From Tissierella sp. (GTDB taxonomy: Bacteria; Bacillota; Clostridia; Tissierellales; Tissierellaceae): a stretch of DNA of 64,000 nt. The stretch covers positions 1 to 64,000 of the forward strand of contig NZ_JAVKTS010000007.1 of assembly GCF_031460495.1 (NCBI RefSeq), given 5' to 3'. Below, one piece after another: positions 61,818 through 64,000 of the stretch. The notes beneath the pieces are model-generated. The model saw only the letters and a list, made by a program, of their open reading frames with translations, searched no databases and was not told the DNA's origin. The translations under genes and the position numbers were made by a program. The number at the start of each line of letters is the position of its first letter. Position 1 is the first letter of the stretch.

Positions 61818-63038
61818 ATGAAAAAAAGGTCATATATTTTAGTATTGTTTTTAGTTATATCAATAGGTTTATTGGGATTTACCATAGGTAAAAATACACT
61901 TAATATGGAAAGAACTACAGTAGAAGAAGATTTTGATGCACATGAAGAAATCGTAAAAGAAGTAGTATCTGAAGAAATTATTGAAACAATAGAAGAACCA
62001 AAGATAATTGCAATCAACTTGCTAGCAGCAGGAGATATTATGTTTCACTCTCCCCAATACAAAGCTGCATACATAAAAGAAAGTGATTCTTATGATTTTA
62101 TACCAACATTCCAGCATATAAAAAGATATGTTGAAGATGCGGATATAGCCTTAGCAAATTTTGAAACTGTCACAGCGGGTAAAGAAATTGGATATAAAAG
62201 CTATCCAAGATTTAATACACCAAAAGAATCTATTTTAGCAATTAAGGAGACAGGCTTTGATATTTTGTCTACTGCAAACAATCATAGCTTAGATCATGGC
62301 AAAAAAGGAATTATATCCACCATAGATAATATAAATGAATATGGTATGAAAAACATTGGTACATATAAGGAAGCTAATACACCTATACTCATAGAAGACA
62401 TCAAGGGTATCAATATAGGATTTCTCTCCTATACCTACGGATTAAATGGTTTAGATTCACTTCTAAATGAAGAAGAACTATCATATATGGTAAATAGAAT
62501 AGACGAAGATAAGATAAAAAAGGATATTATAAAGACCAAAGACTTGGGTGTAGATATGACAGTGGTATTTGTTCACTGGGGAAATGAATATCAAAGAGAT
62601 CCTTCTCCTTATCAAATAGAACTAGGTGAAAAAATGGTTGAATGGGGAGCAAATATTATATTAGGAAGTCACCCCCATGTAATCCAAAATTCTCAAATAG
62701 TTGATAAAGATGGTAAGGATAATTTTATTATTTATTCCATGGGTAATTTTTTATCAAACCAGAGAAAAGAGACTCTAAATAATTCCTATACAGAAGATGG
62801 GGTTATGATAAATTTAGAAATAGAAAAGAACTTTTCCACTGAAGAAACTATAATAAAAAATATATCTTATATACCCACATGGGTTCACAAATATAGGGAA
62901 AATGATAAATTGCATTATGAAATATTACCTGTAAAAGAAATCCTAGGAGGAAGTTTAGACATAATGGTATCAGATACTGTAAAATCAAGACTTGAAAAAT
63001 CCCTTGCAGATACAATGGACAAGATGGTGGAAAATTAA
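61818..63038 (+). CDS. CapA-like extracytoplasmic metallophosphatase-fold protein
   Basis: A 406-residue protein with an N-terminal membrane anchor (about 5-22), an acidic linker and a CapA/PGA domain. It carries NLLAAGDIMFHSPQYKAAY, IALANFETVTAGKE, STANNHSLDHG, FVHWGNEYQRDPSPYQIELG and GSHPHVIQNSQI. CapA helps export poly-gamma-glutamate, but no capB or capC is present, so wall or peptide hydrolysis is equally possible. ATG follows AAGGGGG. Confidence 0.88.
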   Translation: MKKRSYILVLFLVISIGLLGFTIGKNTLNMERTTVEEDFDAHEEIVKEVVSEEIIETIEEPKIIAINLLAAGDIMFHSPQYKAAYIKESDSYDFIPTFQHIKRYVEDADIALANFETVTAGKEIGYKSYPRFNTPKESILAIKETGFDILSTANNHSLDHGKKGIISTIDNINEYGMKNIGTYKEANTPILIEDIKGINIGFLSYTYGLNGLDSLLNEEELSYMVNRIDEDKIKKDIIKTKDLGVDMTVVFVHWGNEYQRDPSPYQIELGEKMVEWGANIILGSHPHVIQNSQIVDKDGKDNFIIYSMGNFLSNQRKETLNNSYTEDGVMINLEIEKNFSTEETIIKNISYIPTWVHKYRENDKLHYEILPVKEILGGSLDIMVSDTVKSRLEKSLADTMDKMVEN

Positions 63039-63151
63039 GTATTATCAGAATTATATTATATTTCATATCTCAAAAGAATTAGTTCAATTAAATTCTCATA
63101 TGTTATATAATATAAATAATAAGAAAAATACGATAAAAGGCGTGGTATACC

Positions 63152-63985
63152 TTGGAATTTATAAGTAGATTATTTTCGGATATTAGGATAGGAGACATAG
63201 TTGATATTCTTATTGTATCAGCAGTTTTTTACAAGTTATTTACTCTAATTAGGGAAACTAGGGCAGAGCAGCTGACAAAGGGGATTTTTGCTTTATTTGT
63301 TTTTGCTAAGCTTAGTGGTTTTCTAAAACTCTATACCATTAACTGGATATTAGAAAATGCAATGACTGTGGGAGTTATAGCCATTCTAATTGTATTTCAA
63401 CCTGAGCTTAGGCGCGGATTGGAATATATAGGAAGGTCTAGATTCTTTACCAAGTCTTTTTTAGAAATAAAAGGTGAAAGCTTATCAAAGACAGTAGAAG
63501 AAATAGTAGAGGCTTGTGCATCTTTATCTAGACAAAAAATAGGAGCATTAATAGTTTTAGAAAGAGAAACAGGACTTAATGAAGTTGCTGATACAGGAAC
63601 AAAAATAAATGGCTTAGTATCTAGTAATTTGCTTATCAATATCTTCATTCCCAATACTCCATTACATGATGGAGCAGTAATTATAAAAGATGATGTGGTT
63701 AAAGCCGCAGCTTGTTTTTTACCCCTTACAGAAAATACCAATGTGAGTAAGGAACTAGGCACTAGACATAGAGCAGCACTAGGTATCTCTGAGAAATCCG
63801 ACAGTTTATCCATAATAGTTTCAGAGGAGACTGGTTCTATTTCCATTGCAGAGAATGGAACCATAGCAAGACATTTAGATAGTAAGACATTAAAGCAGAT
63901 ATTAACAGATATGTATAAGCCAAAGGATTCAGCAGAATCATTTATAGTAAAATGGAGGCGAAAAGATGAAAAAGATGAAAAATGA
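63152..63985 (+). CDS. cdaA: Diadenylate cyclase CdaA
   Basis: Makes cyclic di-AMP from two ATP, controlling potassium and osmolyte balance. It has 277 residues from a TTG with a weak ribosome binding site (AAAGG). Three membrane helices span about 15-85. The DAC domain has the catalytic DGA at 173-175 (HDGAVII) and RHR at 205-207 (GTRHRAALG). The product overlaps the start of cdaR, as in the conserved cdaA-cdaR-glmM order. Confidence 0.96.
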   Translation: MEFISRLFSDIRIGDIVDILIVSAVFYKLFTLIRETRAEQLTKGIFALFVFAKLSGFLKLYTINWILENAMTVGVIAILIVFQPELRRGLEYIGRSRFFTKSFLEIKGESLSKTVEEIVEACASLSRQKIGALIVLERETGLNEVADTGTKINGLVSSNLLINIFIPNTPLHDGAVIIKDDVVKAAACFLPLTENTNVSKELGTRHRAALGISEKSDSLSIIVSEETGSISIAENGTIARHLDSKTLKQILTDMYKPKDSAESFIVKWRRKDEKDEK

Positions 63986-64000
63986 CTTAGTTTTGAAAAT
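63966..64000 (+). CDS. cdaR: Start of CdaR (YbbR-domain regulator of CdaA), truncated by window edge
   Basis: ATG follows GGAGGCGAAAAG inside the last codons of cdaA. The eleven visible codons (MKKMKNDLVLK) fit the basic N terminus that precedes the membrane helix of YbbR proteins. The call rests mainly on gene order. Confidence 0.6.
   Translation, partial: MKKMKNDLVLK

Noticed and set aside
1-64000. tRNA, rRNA, CRISPR arrays, intact transposase or integrase genes
   Set aside because: None seen: no cloverleaf-like 70-90 base units, no regularly spaced identical repeats, and no protein with transposase or recombinase motifs.

Overview
The window reads as the chromosome of a low-G+C, anaerobic, endospore-forming Firmicute of the class Clostridia. 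Supporting evidence is strong AGGAGG ribosome binding sites, frequent TTG and GTG starts, spore genes (cwlD, an alpha/beta SASP gene, cotJABC), oxygen-defence proteins of anaerobes (rubrerythrin, ferritin) and a complete glycine cleavage operon with split P-protein. The selenium-type yedE/tusA/DUF3343 genes and the amino-acid flavour of the metabolism suggest an amino-acid-fermenting group such as Tissierellales; that placement is inference.

Layout. 1-474 is the end of tuf. 562-15510 is the S10-spc-alpha ribosomal superoperon (rpsJ to rplQ, with secY, adk, infA and rpoA), preceded by a highly structured leader RNA. Methionine aminopeptidase is missing from its usual place between adk and infA. 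15653-19958 continues with ecfA1-ecfA2-ecfT-truA and then rplM-rpsI from their own promoter. 19890-23776 is an accessory segment: the last 19 bases of rpsI recur at 23730 and, more diverged, at 22351. Each copy is followed by a terminator, and the two outer copies share about 100 bases of upstream sequence. This looks like two tandem integrated elements without an integrase, one carrying a G+C-richer secreted protein gene and one an alcohol dehydrogenase gene.

23846-33957 holds cwlD, a DnaA-box cluster, an Fe-S aldo/keto reductase, gcvT-gcvH-gcvPA-gcvPB-lpd, a PAP2 phosphatase and a permease. 33958-37860 (minus strand) is a heterodimeric ABC exporter behind a 25-codon leader peptide and two tandem attenuator hairpins. 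37969-42003 holds a COG2509 flavoprotein and, on the minus strand, a selenium-type transport module and a Crp/Fnr regulator. 42279-48899 is poorly characterised: a DUF4230 protein, a glycine-zipper protein, an uncharacterised 493-residue protein, a secreted protein with a possible transglutaminase-like domain, and an L,D-transpeptidase plus a duplicated fragment of its gene.

48994-52405 holds ferritin, SASP, a sodium-pump decarboxylase beta subunit with a tiny 34-residue partner, and cotJABC. 52648-64000 holds a four-domain CoA-disulfide reductase/rhodanese/TusA/DsrE fusion, an MFS transporter with an M20 amidohydrolase and a PucR regulator, rubrerythrin, a DUF5317 protein, a PrsW-type protease, a CapA-like protein, the diadenylate cyclase cdaA and the first codons of cdaR. 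I saw no tRNA, rRNA, CRISPR array or intact insertion sequence.
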